Of a stretch of 64,000 bases of DNA, positions 1-11,608 are shown piece by piece. Below the pieces are notes generated by a model. It searched no databases, was not told where the DNA came from, and worked only from the letters and a program-made list of their open reading frames with translations. The stretch comes from Euonymus europaeus (Eukaryota; Streptophyta; Magnoliopsida; Celastrales; Celastraceae), in NCBI GenBank assembly GCA_963580455.1, contig OY756965.1, forward strand, positions 26,634,902-26,698,901, read 5' to 3'. Within the stretch, counting starts at the first letter, position 1. Each line of letters begins with the position of its first letter. The translations under genes and the position numbers were made by a program.

Positions 1-915
1 GTTGTAGAGAGAGAGTGAAGTGAGGGATTTTAAGAAACAAGAAAACAAAACAACACAAAACCTCGTGCCGCTACTTTCTCAGCACTCTCTCCGGATTTTG
101 TGCCCAACAGCCATACGTTCCTCACTGGTGAGACTCTGCGGTGCCTCAGCCTTTATGAGAGAGTGAGGTGAAAGTAATTATGTTTTTTTTTCTTCCAAAT
201 ATTTTCCATTTTCAAACTCTTGATTCGATCCAATAAGTAATTACTTATTAATTTTCAAATGTGTAATCTTTGAGTTTTACTAGCGTCCAGTCCGGTCAAA
301 GGATTGGACGCCATAACATCCATTTCAATGGACGACACAAAGACATTGACTTGATCAATATGCATAAATCATTTTTAAATTTTATTATGAAAAAATATGA
401 CTAAAAATGGATAAAAGGATTTAGTTTATTATTAATTGAAAACTTAACAGAGCGATGTGAATAATTTTTTAATTTTTTTTATATTCTTTTATAAACGGAT
501 TAGTGATTTTTTTTTTTGACAAATTACTGATGAAATTTAATTTTTTTGCCTACAAATTACAAGAGGAATTATTTTTTTAGTTTTTTTGGTCGACAGTTTT
601 TTTTAATAGATTATTGACGAAAAAATCCATTAGTAATTACCAATGAAAATTTTCTCATCGGTGTTTAAATTACCTACGGCGTTGTAACAACAAAAAATGT
701 TCTATGGGTGATCAATATTATCGATAGAGATTACCGACAAAAAATATGTAGATAATTCGAGAATTTATTGGACACTCATTAATTGAATTTTTTTTTTAAT
801 AAAACTGAATTCAATATGCTTACAACAAAAGACTCTGAATTCAATAAATCAATTGATGCAAATTGGATACTAGATTATTGGAAAAGAAAGAGAGTTAAAT
901 TAATTTGTTGACGCT
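1..915. other. AT-rich intergenic DNA, no gene recognised
   Basis: The first 180 bases are richer in GAGAG/CTCTC motifs and could be the leader or promoter edge of a gene lying left of the window, but no convincing ORF or splice pattern supports that. The remainder is AT-rich with long T and A runs and stop codons in all frames. It ends at the TAA target site of the Harbinger element. Confidence 0.5.
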
Positions 916-2538
916 TAAGGGTCCGTTTGTTTGGCGTTTCCCACAGCTTTAAGCTGTGGGACCCACTCCAAACGTTGTATTTGCCAAACACTCAATTGCA
1001 CACAGCATTTCACACCGCGTTAACGTGGTGTAAAACGAGAAGCTGATAGGGATGCGCGTTTCATTGCGTTTTTAATAGAGTCTCAATCTAATTTCCTGAA
1101 TTGCCCTCTGCCTCCTGTCGATTTGAGTCGGACATGCTTCATTTTCCTTTTCTCTCGACCTGAGCGTCTTCGCCGATACGATTTGCTACACCAATCTCGA
1201 GTTCCTCTGTTCGATTCTTCTTATCATTCTCTCTCAGTGGACGCAACTTCACAATACGGTAAGTGGGTTTCGATCTCCTTAATATGGGTTGGTATGTCGT
1301 ATATTTACTTTGATCTGGTTTTGTATTGAAATTTTGGGTGTGCAATTCGTATATTTACTTGTTAGAAAGAACTTAGAACATAATGGTTTTAATGATTCCA
1401 TCGATGATGGTATTATTGGGAGGATGAGGGAATCGCCTTTCTTGGAGGCTACATTAGGGCTGATTTCGTTCTGTTTTGGGTGTCATGAAACTGTTACTTT
1501 CATTAGTTGGGCAGCTGATTCTGTAATTATGGAAAGTTTTGAAGATTGATCTCTATATGCCTTGTATGTTTCTTATGAAGCCGAAAATTGAGAATTCAAG
1601 CTAGTTATGGAATTTCGAAACTGAATGCATCTGGGTTTTTAGGATTTTTCATCAAGCTACTTAAAATATGTGCTTTGCTTTTTTGTTTGTCTCTCTCACT
1701 CATAGATTTTTCTATATGAATCTCATTGTTATTAGTTTCTTAAATCCATTTTTATCTTCATTATTGCTGCTCATTTCGATAATTCCAAGATACATTACTT
1801 GGATATCTCATTGTTATACATTACCTCTCAATCTTTGTTTCAGCTTTGGCAGATTTTTAGATTGTCTATATCATTTGAAATATGCATGTGACGTAATGTT
1901 GGGTTTGTAGTAAAAAAAAATTGCTAAACATCACCATTATTGTGATTTCAATTTGATATAAGCTAGCATAGTTGCTTAACTTTGTGTTTCAGAGAACTTT
2001 AACTAATTTGGATGTCATGGCCAGATTAGTTAGCAAATTGATTATTATGATGGTCTTCTAATGATTATTGTATTGCTTATGAAGTGGAGTGTAATTATTA
2101 GGATGGTTATTGCATGCTATGGACTACCAAAAACTAATGGCACAGCTACCATTTGATTTTGGATGTCTTTTTCTCCTCACTTTGTGTGCGTGCAATTGAT
2201 TTTGGAAGACTTTTTTTGGAGGAGTTGGCATATAAATTATTTGTTTGTGTCTTATGAAGTATCTGAACTTAGATGCCTAGAGTTTAATCTTGGTTCCAAG
2301 AGTGTTGCTGCATGTGTACTTGTCTTGGTTTCAGATTCAGTTTCTTTGCCAGAGGCAGCTTTTGCCTCTGCAACCAAAACTCCACTTTTAATAAATTGCA
2401 AATTAAGGCCATAATGCCAATGACCAAACAAAACTACTTCAGTTTTGCTGTTTTGGATTATTCTAGTGCTGCTGTTTGGGTTATGCTCTTAATAGATTAG
2501 ACTATTTATTTGGATGTCTTGTATGGTAGCTATTGAAT

Positions 2539-3595
2539 ATGAGTAGAAAGGGGAAGGAAACAATTGGTGACTCGAAAAAGACAAAGTGGGATGATGAATC
2601 AACCGAAATTTTCATTGACCTTTGTATTAAAGAGTCGAAAAAAATGGGACCTACTGATAAATGGTATTGGCAACGAATGGTTCCTGAGTTTGTTTCTTTG
2701 AGTGGTATCGACTTTTCTGCTGGGGTTTTGAAAAATCGATATGACAACTTAAAACAAAATTGGCAATTGTGGAACAAGCTGAAGTCTAAGGAGACCGGTT
2801 TGGGGTGGAATAGTATAAGAGGAACTATCGATGCGTCCGATGAATGGTGGACCGCACGAATTGAGGTATGGTTACGTTAAACATCATATTTTGTTCCTTT
2901 ATTTTCTTTGTATGTTCCTTATGTAATTACCCTTAATTATAAATGCATTGTAGGAGAATTCACAATACAAGAAGTTTCGTAGGGCTCCGTTGAAATTTGT
3001 TGAAAAGCTTGACGTTCTGTTCAATGGTAGAGTTGCCACCGGGGAGAATAGGTTCACTACAGGGATGTCAGATCTTCATATAAAAGATTCTTTGCAGGAT
3101 GACAGTTACACTCCATTCTTTGGGGATGACTTTACCCATCAACCCATGACACCTCCATTTGTGTCACCACTTGATGTAGATGGGATTGCTGAAGATTATT
3201 CAACAGGGACATCTCCAGTAAAAGCAACTTCATCTACACATGCTTCCGGATCAAGTGGAAAAAGATCAAGAATCGAGTCTACTTCTAGATCAAGAAAGAA
3301 GAAGGCACTTGAAGTTAGGGCAGAGACCAATTCAAAATTTGAAAAATGCATTGAAGTTATGCAGTCTCACTTTGAAAAGAAGCAGAGTGCAAGTGTTGAC
3401 AAAACCTATGATGATGCAATGTCAGCTTTACTTGCTCTCAATCTTGAAGATGAAGATGATGCTCTTCTTTACTTTGGTATTCAACTGTTTGAATCTGAGG
3501 CACAGAGGCGTTTGTTTGTGCGTACTCCTGAGCACAAACGCCTTGGTTATCTACGTGCTATATATTCCATGAGGACAGGTGGAGGGGTACCCTGA
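2539..3595 (+). CDS. Harbinger Myb/SANT-like DNA-binding protein (two exons)
   Basis: Exons 2539-2865 and 2954-3595 join across a GT-AG intron to give 322 residues with no internal stop. I start at the ATG at 2539 (MSRKGKETIG). Residues about 15-110 form the trihelix-type Myb/SANT-like domain seen in plant PIF/Harbinger ORF1 proteins, with spaced tryptophans (TKWDDEST, KWYWQRM, NWQLWNKLK, DEWWTARIE) and the motif LKNRYDNLKQNW. Then come a Ser/Thr-rich linker, a basic patch (KRSRIESTSRSRKKKAL) that could be a nuclear localisation signal, and an acidic C-terminal part. Family knowledge: this protein binds transposase and helps it enter the nucleus and bind the TIR region. The ORF is intact although the partner transposase is truncated. 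It could also be read as a host trihelix gene, but the flanking TIRs argue against that. Confidence 0.82.
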
Positions 3596-3736
3596 GGATG
3601 TTATGTTATTGTCTTTCAAGACATATTTTGTTATTTATTTAAATGTTCTGTGTTTATGTGATGTTACAATTGAACATATTTATTTCCTATATTTTATGTG
3701 ATTTTGAGACAAGTTCTTTTTTAATGTTGTAGAGCC

Positions 3737-4342
3737 ATGAGTGATATGCGTGTGCTCGAGGATTCAATAAATGGCGACGGACTTGGTTTCCCGCATCCAC
3801 CTCCAGGTTTGCATTATTTTCTCTTACCATATTTTGAAATAATCTTTTTATTATATTTTAATAATGACATCATACCTATATACGCAGGAAAATATTATCT
3901 GGTCGATGCGGGTTATCCGAATAGAACCGGATTTCTTGCACCATATAAGGGTGACAGATATCATGCTCCACAATTTCGTGGACCTATTCCTCCTACTGGA
4001 AAGCGAGAGATTTTCAACCGTGCACATTCTTCTTTAAGAGGTGTGATTGAGCGCACTTTCGGAGTCACAAAGAAAAAGTGGAAAATTCTTACGTCTATGC
4101 CACCTTATGATATTAGAACTCAGGCGGAGATCGTTATTGCAAGTGTGACTCTCCACAACTTCATTCGTTTGCATGCTGTGCATGACATGGACTTTGATAT
4201 TGCTTCTACTTTAACTGATGTTGATGTGGATGGTGAAGAAGAAGAAGACCATACAGAAGCTGATCAAACTATCCCGTATGATGATAGAAGCATGTTTGAT
4301 TTGAGAGAGGAAATAGCTGATTTACTATTCAATGCACATTAG
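3737..4342 (+). pseudogene. Harbinger DDE transposase, N-terminally truncated
   Basis: Exons 3737-3806 and 3888-4342 (intron with GT at 3807 and AG at 3886-3887) encode the C-terminal half of a DDE_Tnp_4 transposase: DMRVLEDSI, then GKYYLVDAGYPNRTGFLAPY, then FNRAHSSLRGVIERTFGVTK. The second catalytic Asp (YYLVDAGY) and the Glu (GVIERTFG) are present. The upstream exon that should carry the helix-turn-helix region and the first Asp (a DGTH-type motif) is absent between the Myb gene stop at 3595 and the acceptor at about 3731. The remaining frame is open to a stop at 4340-4342, so decay seems limited to this deletion. It should not be catalytically competent; mobility would need transposase from another copy. 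Confidence 0.85.
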
Positions 4343-4661
4343 TCTTTATGATATTATTGTGTGTTACAAATATTTCTAAAATGTCATGTAGGAACTCTAG
4401 TTATGTGTCTACTTAAAACTTTTTATTCAATATTATTACTCTTTTATTACAATGCCCTTTTTTGTCATTTCATATAAAATATCATAACAAAAGGCTAATG
4501 TAAAAAAAGTGAACCAAACACATCAGAGCATTTTACACAGCTTAAAGTTGTGGGCCCCATAGCTTTTTACACAACATTTTTGACAGCAAAAAGCACAGCA
4601 TTTCCCACAGCTTTAAGCTGTGAAATACAATTGGATAACAAACGGACCCTAAGTCATTACA

Positions 4662-4956
4662 TACTCTCTCCATTTCTAAATAACTATTGTTTAATATTTT
4701 TGTATTAGAATTAAGAAAGCTATTAAATAGGCCTAATATTAATAAAAAGTAAATGTATTTGACTGAAATACCCTTATTAATAAGATAAAAGGCTAATTAA
4801 TGTGTACAATTATTAAGCTCTTAGTGAAAAATGAGAATAAAGGTAAAATTTTAAAAAAAATATTAATTACGCTTTGGATTTATAAAACGACAGATATTTT
4901 GAAATAAAAATAAATTATTTAGTAAAACGACAGTTATTTAGGATGGTAGGAATATA
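4662..4956. mobile_element. Stowaway-like MITE, copy 1
   Basis: The left end reads TACTCTCTCCATTTCTAAAT and the complement of the right end reads ATTCCTACCATCCTAAATAA, so the ends are imperfect inverted repeats of the CTCCxTCC type used by Stowaway/Mariner MITEs with a TA target. It is about 295 bp, AT-rich and non-coding. It begins 13 bases after the Harbinger element. A second, diverged copy in the same orientation lies at 21977-22268. Confidence 0.7.
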
Positions 4957-7825
4957 TTTAAATGACTAATTTTGGGTTGCAATAAATTGGCCTAACTTAT
5001 TTGACGTCCGGATTTAAGTATATCAAATGTTCAAAACACAAGTTTGTATCATATAATTCCTGATTAAAAAAAATACTACTAGTGTTAATTAATTCAGTTT
5101 GAACTCATAAACATAATCTTGCATATAGACGTCGCATAATACATTCGAACTCTAGTTAATTAGCTAGGTCCAAAACACACTCTTCTTTCCAATTATTCTC
5201 CATGTGCAATATTTTTCTTGGATGGAACTATTTGTACCCAACTTTTATTTTTCCCAGATCATTACTACAAAAAAACCACAAATAAAAATAGATCCAAATT
5301 AAAGACGATCCATTTTCAATTTTTAAATTTAAAACTAATGACACCTCACACCCAATCTTCTTCTTCAATTTCGTTGCGGCACTCTCCTTGGTTCAGGGTC
5401 AACAACAGTTTCCATCGCCATATCCTCCTCACCTCGGGCGAATTCCCAATCATTGAGCTCTCGTGACAGTCTCTGGATGGATCCAGTATCCACAAAACAT
5501 TTGTTCGCCTGAGAGGACAAAATCGCAAAGGCTGGACAAAACACATTGAGCACGTTATGCTCCCCTAACGACACCACCGCAAAGCCACGACTAATACTGT
5601 TGTTTATCAATCCTAACCTAGACGAGCTCCCATCGCCGCTTCTCCAACCATTTTTGCGTTTGGCGTGAACCGATGGAGAAACAGTGGAGTTTTTACAAGG
5701 CGTGGTGCATATGGAAAAAGCTAAAATGCTTCACAAATCTGTGCTCACCAGTGCTGATCTAGGCTACATGAAGCTTCAGTCCTCTGACTTCTAGATGATT
5801 GTGCTTGATTTGTTTCATGTAAAATCAAGCACCCAGAGAGAGAACCGATTTGTGCTAGAGTTGTTCGGAGTAACAATAAAATGAGTTTTTTTTAGGGTGC
5901 AGAAAGACTCACCTATTTCTACGTCGTGTTAAAATGGGCCGACTCGATAAACTTGTCACGATTCGTGGGCATAGCGGCGGGGTTCTTGCTGCGACGTGTC
6001 CATGCAAAACTGGCGCCAACTTCCACTTTCTCTCTCTTCGTAACTGCACTGATAAGATACAGCTACTGCTTTACATTCACATGGGATAATAGATTTTAAT
6101 TTAACAGTCTCATTGCATTACGCCACGTGTAGTAGGACTCATCGTGCGGCCAAGCTATTGGCTGAATCCCATCTATTTTCGTACATGACAGTCGCTTGGG
6201 TTTTTAGTGTTCACGTGGGCCTGGGCCCGGAATGACTTGATGCTCATTGACTACCGATACGTTAGTGTAGCTCCTATTGGATCCATTAGTGGTGTGTTAT
6301 ATTTTTTTTCGCAAAGTCATCGACGTTACTTGCATCGGTAAAAGTAGTATTTTTTATTTTGTTGTAGGTGAGTTTGTGGTTGAAGAGTAATTATTATGTG
6401 TGTAAGTATCGATTCTTTTAATAGACAATGAGTTCGAATCACTCAATCTTTAATTATCCTAAATCAAAAGATAGTATATTTTTTAATATCGAAAACTATT
6501 TTTTTTTGGGTATGTAATATGGTTGGTAAAAGAATTCGAAAACTACATCGTACTACAAACGTGAAATATATCCTAGCGCATGATTCTTATGATTTGGTTA
6601 AATTCTTTCCAATAAAAATATTATCCATTGTTGATCACCTGATTTTTATAGATATATCAAATTCATACCGCTTTATTCTTTCCGATGATGGACTTATGCA
6701 TATAAGCTAGATTGTTTGTACATCATTTTTAAACATGAGACTTAAATTTCTAACAATGATCACAATGATATTATTCTAAATATAAATCAAATTCAGAATT
6801 TTTTTCGAAACAGATAATTTAACTCTCGAAAATGTTAGGTATCCCAATAATAAATATTCAAAAAATGTCATAATAGAGACATTGTCTACAAATTTGAATT
6901 TTAAATCATGAATTTGCCTCTAAATCATGTGGTGCATGTTCTGTCACATAAGTTAATGAGGAGTTTTGAGATTTTTTTTTATTGAAATGACTATCAACAC
7001 CATTTAGTTCTAGAGATATCTATCTATACTTCTATACTTATATATAATTCCTGAAGCAATCTTCAAGTTAAACACTATGCTGCCATGTGGATTTATCTTG
7101 GAACACCACCTGACAACAAAAATTAAATAATATTTATTTCAATTATTTAATTTTGTTCATTTACAATCTCTTCTTATCTACAAAACTCTTCTTCTTTTTC
7201 CTCAACTTAATTGTTAATTAATGGATCTATCTATCAGTTGCATGCATCTACGAAAGTTGAAACATCAGAACGAAAGGACACGTATATTCACTGCAACAGC
7301 TTCAGTTTAGATGGATCAATGGGGCTCACTTGGGGATAAGCTCTTCCAAATCAATTAGACGATCAAATTAAATAGATGAACAACGGTTCGTAACTTCTTG
7401 CAAAAATATGATGCCTAAATTGTTAGTTCTCTTTGTTTTATGTCAGTCGGCTTCACCCATACTCTTTCATTCTCTTTCATCAATTAATCAAATTGATGCT
7501 CGCAAATCATCTCAGACAAATTACACTTTAATTCAAAAGGTTATTCACTTATTCGGACATTATAAGCAGTGAGACGCCTCTATCTCTTATCCGAATCTAT
7601 GAAAAGATAAACTAATATCTCAAAAAAAAAGTGGTTTACAGAAACACATGTGATTTTATTGTTTTGATTTTCAAATGAACGATTGGTGATGAATACATTA
7701 TTATAATTTTATTTTTTGTTTATATATATTTACGATGCTATTGCTATTTCAAAAGTGTCAAATTCAGTTACATATAATCAATTAATTTTCGTGACGTAGC
7801 CATTAGTTCTCTACTAAACTATAAT
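4957..7825. other. Gene-poor intergenic DNA
   Basis: I see no supportable gene. Between about 5330 and 6250 the base composition is richer and short ORFs exist on both strands (for example 5365-5610 minus), but none shows a domain or a coherent exon chain. This stretch may be a decayed gene or transposon. The rest is AT-rich. Confidence 0.45.
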
Positions 7826-7869
7826 TAAGCCTATCATCCAAGCAGTTAAGAAGTTGGATGATAGGCTTA
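7826..7869. repeat. Perfect 16-bp stem hairpin
   Basis: AAGCCTATCATCCAA at 7827-7841 is followed after a 12-base loop by its exact complement TTGGATGATAGGCTT at 7854-7868, and the flanking T/A pair extends the stem to 16 bp. It lies in non-coding AT-rich DNA. It could be a transposon relic, a small foldback or a chance palindrome. The stem is shorter than a typical plant miRNA precursor. Confidence 0.6.
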
Positions 7870-8049
7870 TGTATGAGAGCCAAGTATGTACGCGTCGTCA
7901 TAATTGTCAAAATTTTCCCAAAAGAGAGAACCTGGTTGGTTATGATGCATAAATTAAACAACTTGTTAGTATGAAACCGCTCATCAACAACCAATAGTTA
8001 AGTTTCAAAGGCCAAAAAACACGTAGTCAATAGGATTGAGATTGGATTG

Positions 8050-8397
8050 CCAACTGTTAAAGGCGTCCAGAATTGTGCCAACAACTAATCGTCCATTGAG
8101 TTTGTTTTTGGATTTCATTTTTATAAAAAATAATTTATATCAATAAAATATATATATATTAATACAATTATATCAACAAAATATATTTTTTCATACAATT
8201 TCATTAGTCAAATCATTAACATTTATTTCCTTCATCATTTTTCCACTAAAATTAATTGTGGATTCCATCTTTATTATTCAAAAGTCCAGCCACGTACTCA
8301 TTCACATAAATAAAATATAACTTTCATATAGCCACATTAACAACTAATGGCCCAACAATTTTGGCACCATTGTGAGCACATACAATGGTGTGTGCCT
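8050..8397 (-). mobile_element. Diverged copy of the GGCAATCACAATGG MITE family
   Basis: Read on the minus strand, the segment near 8397-8310 contains CTCACAATGGTGCCAAAA and GGCCATTAGTTGTTAATG. These match the left end of the MITEs at 27049 and 35454 (CACAATGGTACCAAAG, GGTCATTAGTTGCTGACG). The other end is badly decayed, so that boundary is approximate. The core is AT-rich and non-coding. Confidence 0.5.
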
Positions 8398-8993
8398 AAT
8401 AAAGATATTAGATGTTGTTGGAAAATGTATTTTTAGTGATATGATTGTATCGAAAAATACACCGAATTTCAAACCTATACTGAAATTTTCTTTTCCATAT
8501 TATTTTCTTTCCTCAAAAATCTTAGAGTGCTCTTATCGTTGGTTCGACCAATTCTGCAGGTATATCAGTGTTGCCTACCTGCATAAGGAAGTGTTGTCAT
8601 TTGGGAGGTGTTTGTCCGCTTAAGTATCGACACCAGTGGCTGGGCATTTCATCTTAAGGAGATTTTCAGTTCGCATACCTCACTTCGATCTCCCAATTTC
8701 ATATCGATCTGGATCTTTGGTAACATTAGTTGCTCTTTTAAATTCTAACTTTTATGCTTGCTGATTCCATGTGATATTAATTATCTATAAACCATTCATT
8801 GTGTAAATCTAGTTCATATTTGCATTGTATTATTTATAACATAGCCATCTACAATTTGAATGATATACAATTTAAAATTGAAATTTACTTTTGAATGATG
8901 TACACTTGATTTGGGTTTTACGAATTTGAAAGGTAATTGCTAAATACACATTTTTTTTACTAAATGTACACATTTGTGTCAGACACAAACAAG

Positions 8994-9097
8994 TCAACAA
9001 ATACGGCACACTGCATGAAACCAAGAACCGTGGCAAATTCAATAAAAAACAGTCAAAAAATTCTTTTAAATTGATGTGACTTTCTACCGTTATGTCA
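8994..9097 (+). repeat. Direct repeat, left copy (partner 10122-10227)
   Basis: The two copies share TCAACAAATACG, then CACTGCATGAAACCAAGAAC and the following bases through CTTTCTACCGTTATGTCAT, with only a few substitutions or single-base indels. They flank about 1.0 kb holding the FAR1/MULE-like fragment. The right copy supplies the last codons and the stop of that fragment. This suggests a rearrangement joined the repeat to a coding sequence. Confidence 0.8.
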
Positions 9098-9439
9098 TTT
9101 TTTTTACAGCATAGAGAGAGACATGCATGCATTTGAATGCACATGACACAAAGCAGCATAATGAAAACAATACTAAATTCACATGACACAAAGCAGTAGA
9201 AAGTCATGTCACGCAAAGAAGTATGTATAGGCCGACTAGGAGCATCATTCAAATGTCAGATACGCATGCTAATTTTTATTGAACGTTAGCTATGTTGAAC
9301 GTTAGCTAGAAATTTGATTATAAATATAATACAATGTCACAATATTAATTCACACTTTTCAATTTCAATTGTCACAGAACTTCTCTCTAACTTCCTACCT
9401 CTGCTCTTAACCTCTTACTCAATTTTTATCATTGCGGAT

Positions 9440-10148
9440 ATGGACCATTTGGAAGAAATGAGAGCTTGGGCCCGAGATCTACGACTGTCAAGTAGTAGTT
9501 CTAGTGATCAGGTAAATATAAATTCTGAATATTTTAAATATTTTGATTAATTACAGATAGTAAAGTGAATTTTTTTGTTGACAGGATTGTACTATCAGAA
9601 ATGAAATGATAAAAGAAGAAGAACTTTCGGGCGATTATGAAGAGAAAATAGAAGTTCATATTACAAAACAATTTTTAACCGAGACGGTATAACAATTAGG
9701 AAAATAATGTCTTATTATTTGAACATGTTTAGCAAACTTATTTCACTTTATAACATTTATAAATTATTTTCAGGTGTTCGATTCACGTCAATCGTTGACT
9801 GATTGGGTTCAAGCAATAGGACGAAATTTGGGATTCATCATTGTTACAAGAAGCTCATCGAGCTCATCATTGTTATTGCAATGCGATCGTACTGGCATGT
9901 ATAGAGGGAAGAAAGGCACAAAAAAACTTGATTGTCCTTTCAGACTTAAAAGGTTGAAATTACATGGAGCTGATGAGTGGATGGTAAGAGTGCTATGTGG
10001 AATGCACAACCATGCCCCTGCATCATATATGGAGGGGCATCCATATGTCGGTCACCTTTCTGAGTCTGAATTTGAGATGATGGTAGATATGTCTAGCAAT
10101 CGTGTCAAGCCACGAGACATTATCAACAAATACGACACCACTGCATGA
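9440..10148 (+). pseudogene. FAR1/MULE-like DNA-binding domain gene, 3' truncated
   Basis: Three exons (9440-9511, 9585-9686, 9774-10148) joined by GT-AG introns give 182 residues. The last exon has the FAR1/WRKY-GCM1-like zinc-binding region found at the N terminus of FAR1-related proteins and MULE transposases: FDSRQSLTDWVQAIGRNLGF, then CDRTGMYRGKKGTKKLDCPF, then CGMHNHAPASYMEGH and LSESEFEMMVDM. Candidate ligands are Cys in LQCDRTG, LDCPF and LCGMHNH plus the two histidines. The protein stops where the direct repeat begins (INKYDTTA then stop), so the transposase core and any SWIM zinc finger are missing. It is either a transposon relic or a derived short DNA-binding protein; the truncation at a repeat favours a relic. 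Confidence 0.7.
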
Positions 10149-10227
10149 AACCAAGAACGTGGCAAATTCAATAAAAAACAGTTAAAAAATTCTTTTAAAT
10201 TGATGTGACTTTCTACCGTTATGTCAT
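10122..10227 (+). repeat. Direct repeat, right copy
   Basis: This is the partner of 8994-9097. It begins inside the last codons of the FAR1/MULE-like ORF and runs past the stop, so the C terminus of that ORF is made of repeat sequence. Confidence 0.8.
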
Positions 10228-10229
10228 GT

Positions 10230-11605
10230 GCACTTAGTAAAATTTATGTGCAAATAGATGCACCCAATTTGAAATTGACTTTGGGTATCACGCCATCTAG
10301 TCAGTAGGGTGTCATGTTTAAAGATGTATAATTTGAATCTTGTGCTATAGAGGTAGTTTAGTAAAATAACTTGTGAAGTAACTAAAAATGAAGAAAGTTC
10401 TTGACACCATACCGAGATACCCATAACTCATAAGTTTCAACAATTGTACCGGTTTGCAAATTTCCCCCCCAAAAAAATTCAGCCCAAATTTATTCTTAAT
10501 GGGCCGTTTTTAGAACCGTGTAAGAAACATGCAAAGCCCATATATCATATATTAAAGTATTGACACTGGCCGTAAAGCCCCCCCAACCTCAAATCTTAAT
10601 TCCGAGATCAATATTGACTAAAGAGTACAATTTTATTCCGTTTCGTGCATGTCCGATAAGAGAAACTTGTTAAATAGCTTTGACATAAAAGGAACCAACT
10701 TTCGAACATAATATTTGATATTGAATGTGAAAATTAGAATGAATCAGATAAAAATTCCAAGTAATATGTCTCGCGCCTATTGTGAAATGAAATCTCATAT
10801 AAATATGTGGACAGTTTAGCATGTCTTACAGCATCGTCTACCAAGAGAGAAATTAAAATGGCTGTATCAAAACGGTTTTTTGTTTTGCTAATTTTCATTG
10901 CTATTGATAAGTTCAGGTAATTAAAAACAATTGATTCAGTACTCCATGACTTATTCTATTTTAAATCTTAAAATCATAGGTTCATAAGACTAATTGGAAT
11001 ATTGTGAATTGTGTTTTGTTTTATGGATCCAATATGTTTGGATACGCAGCAGCAGTGGATGATGACCCACCGTTTTGGTTAGTGTAGATGAGAACTCTGC
11101 GAATTTAGGCGTCGGTGGCCCAACACCTTGTCTTTGCTTAGCCAGAAGGCCACCATCTACAGAGTCTAATATATATTCCAAATAAGCAGTGTTTCTAGTT
11201 TTAATTTCTAATAATATATATTTTTCGTAGAAGAATGCGCGGTTAAGAATTGGGAACCGTGGTGTTTCATGTTTGAGCATATACAAGAGAGAGGGGTTTT
11301 TCTCAAGACTTAACAAAAGTAGAATGATTTTTTTTTCCAGGGCACCTTAACAAATCATCTGACAAAAGAATCATCACCTCCATCAATATTCATATATATA
11401 TTTCACACAACCAAATAGGTGTTTCCACTCCATCATCTCCTCTCCTGTACAATCTTTGAACAAGCTGTCATCCTTTCTCATGCATGAATTCATTCATTGA
11501 TCTTAAACGTGCATGCGGGGGACAGATTTATGTGACTCAATATTAGGGCACCCATGGAAAGACTGGTCTGGATGACCTGAAGAATTTTGCTGTATTCGGT
11601 GGTAC
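10230..11605. other. Intergenic DNA, no supported gene
   Basis: A TATA-like element near 10797 is followed by an ATG at 10858 opening a hydrophobic 20-residue stretch (MAVSKRFFVLLIFIAIDKFR) that looks like a signal peptide and ends at a GT. No in-frame second exon follows, so I do not call a gene. A minus-strand ORF at 10990-11316 has no recognisable domain. Confidence 0.4.
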
Positions 11606-11608
11606 TGT

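Larger units (their letters stand above)
919..4649 (+). mobile_element. PIF/Harbinger DNA transposon with TIRs and TAA target duplication
   Basis: The ends are inverted repeats: GGGTCCGTTTGTT at 919-931 and its complement AACAAACGGACCC at 4637-4649. They are flanked by TAA at 916-918 and 4650-4652, the 3-bp duplication typical of PIF/Harbinger. Just inside each end is a palindrome-like motif CACAGCTTTAAGCTGTG (left about 941-959, right about 4605-4622), with further variants near 4536-4555, possible subterminal binding sites. It carries a Myb/SANT-like gene (2539-3595) and the C-terminal part of a DDE transposase (3737-4342), the two-gene layout known for this superfamily. The first catalytic aspartate of the transposase is missing, so the copy is probably non-autonomous. 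Positions 1000-2530 look like an untranslated leader and intron; a donor-like GGTAAGT is at 1258-1264. Confidence 0.9.
8925..10260 (+). mobile_element. Probable MULE-type element carrying a FAR1-like gene fragment
   Basis: The region is bounded by imperfect inverted sequences: TTTTTTTACTAAATGTACAC near 8950 and, on the minus strand near 10245, AATTTTACTAAGTGCACATG. It also contains a direct repeat of about 105 bp (8994-9097 and 10122-10227). Inside is a gene fragment of FAR1/MULE type. I infer a Mutator-like element that has suffered deletion. I could not identify a 9-bp target duplication with certainty, so the ends are approximate. Confidence 0.4.

Noticed and set aside
5260..5300. CACTA transposon terminus (ATTACTACAAAAAAACC)
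   Set aside because: Only a loose match to the CACTACAAGAAA end, no opposite end and no 3-bp duplication found.
5330..5800. Overlapping ORFs on both strands in a richer patch
   Set aside because: No domain, no splice chain, and frames on both strands are equally open, as expected by chance.
6400..6450. B-box-like GAGTTCGAATCACTC suggesting a tRNA or SINE
   Set aside because: No A-box at the right distance, no cloverleaf and no target duplication.
9809..10009. Minus-strand ORF opposite the FAR1/MULE-like exon
   Set aside because: Antisense shadow of a domain-bearing exon.
10858..11100. Possible secreted small peptide gene (hydrophobic start MAVSKRFFVLLIFIAIDKFR with a donor)
   Set aside because: The only nearby acceptor gives stops within a few codons and there is no cysteine-rich second exon.
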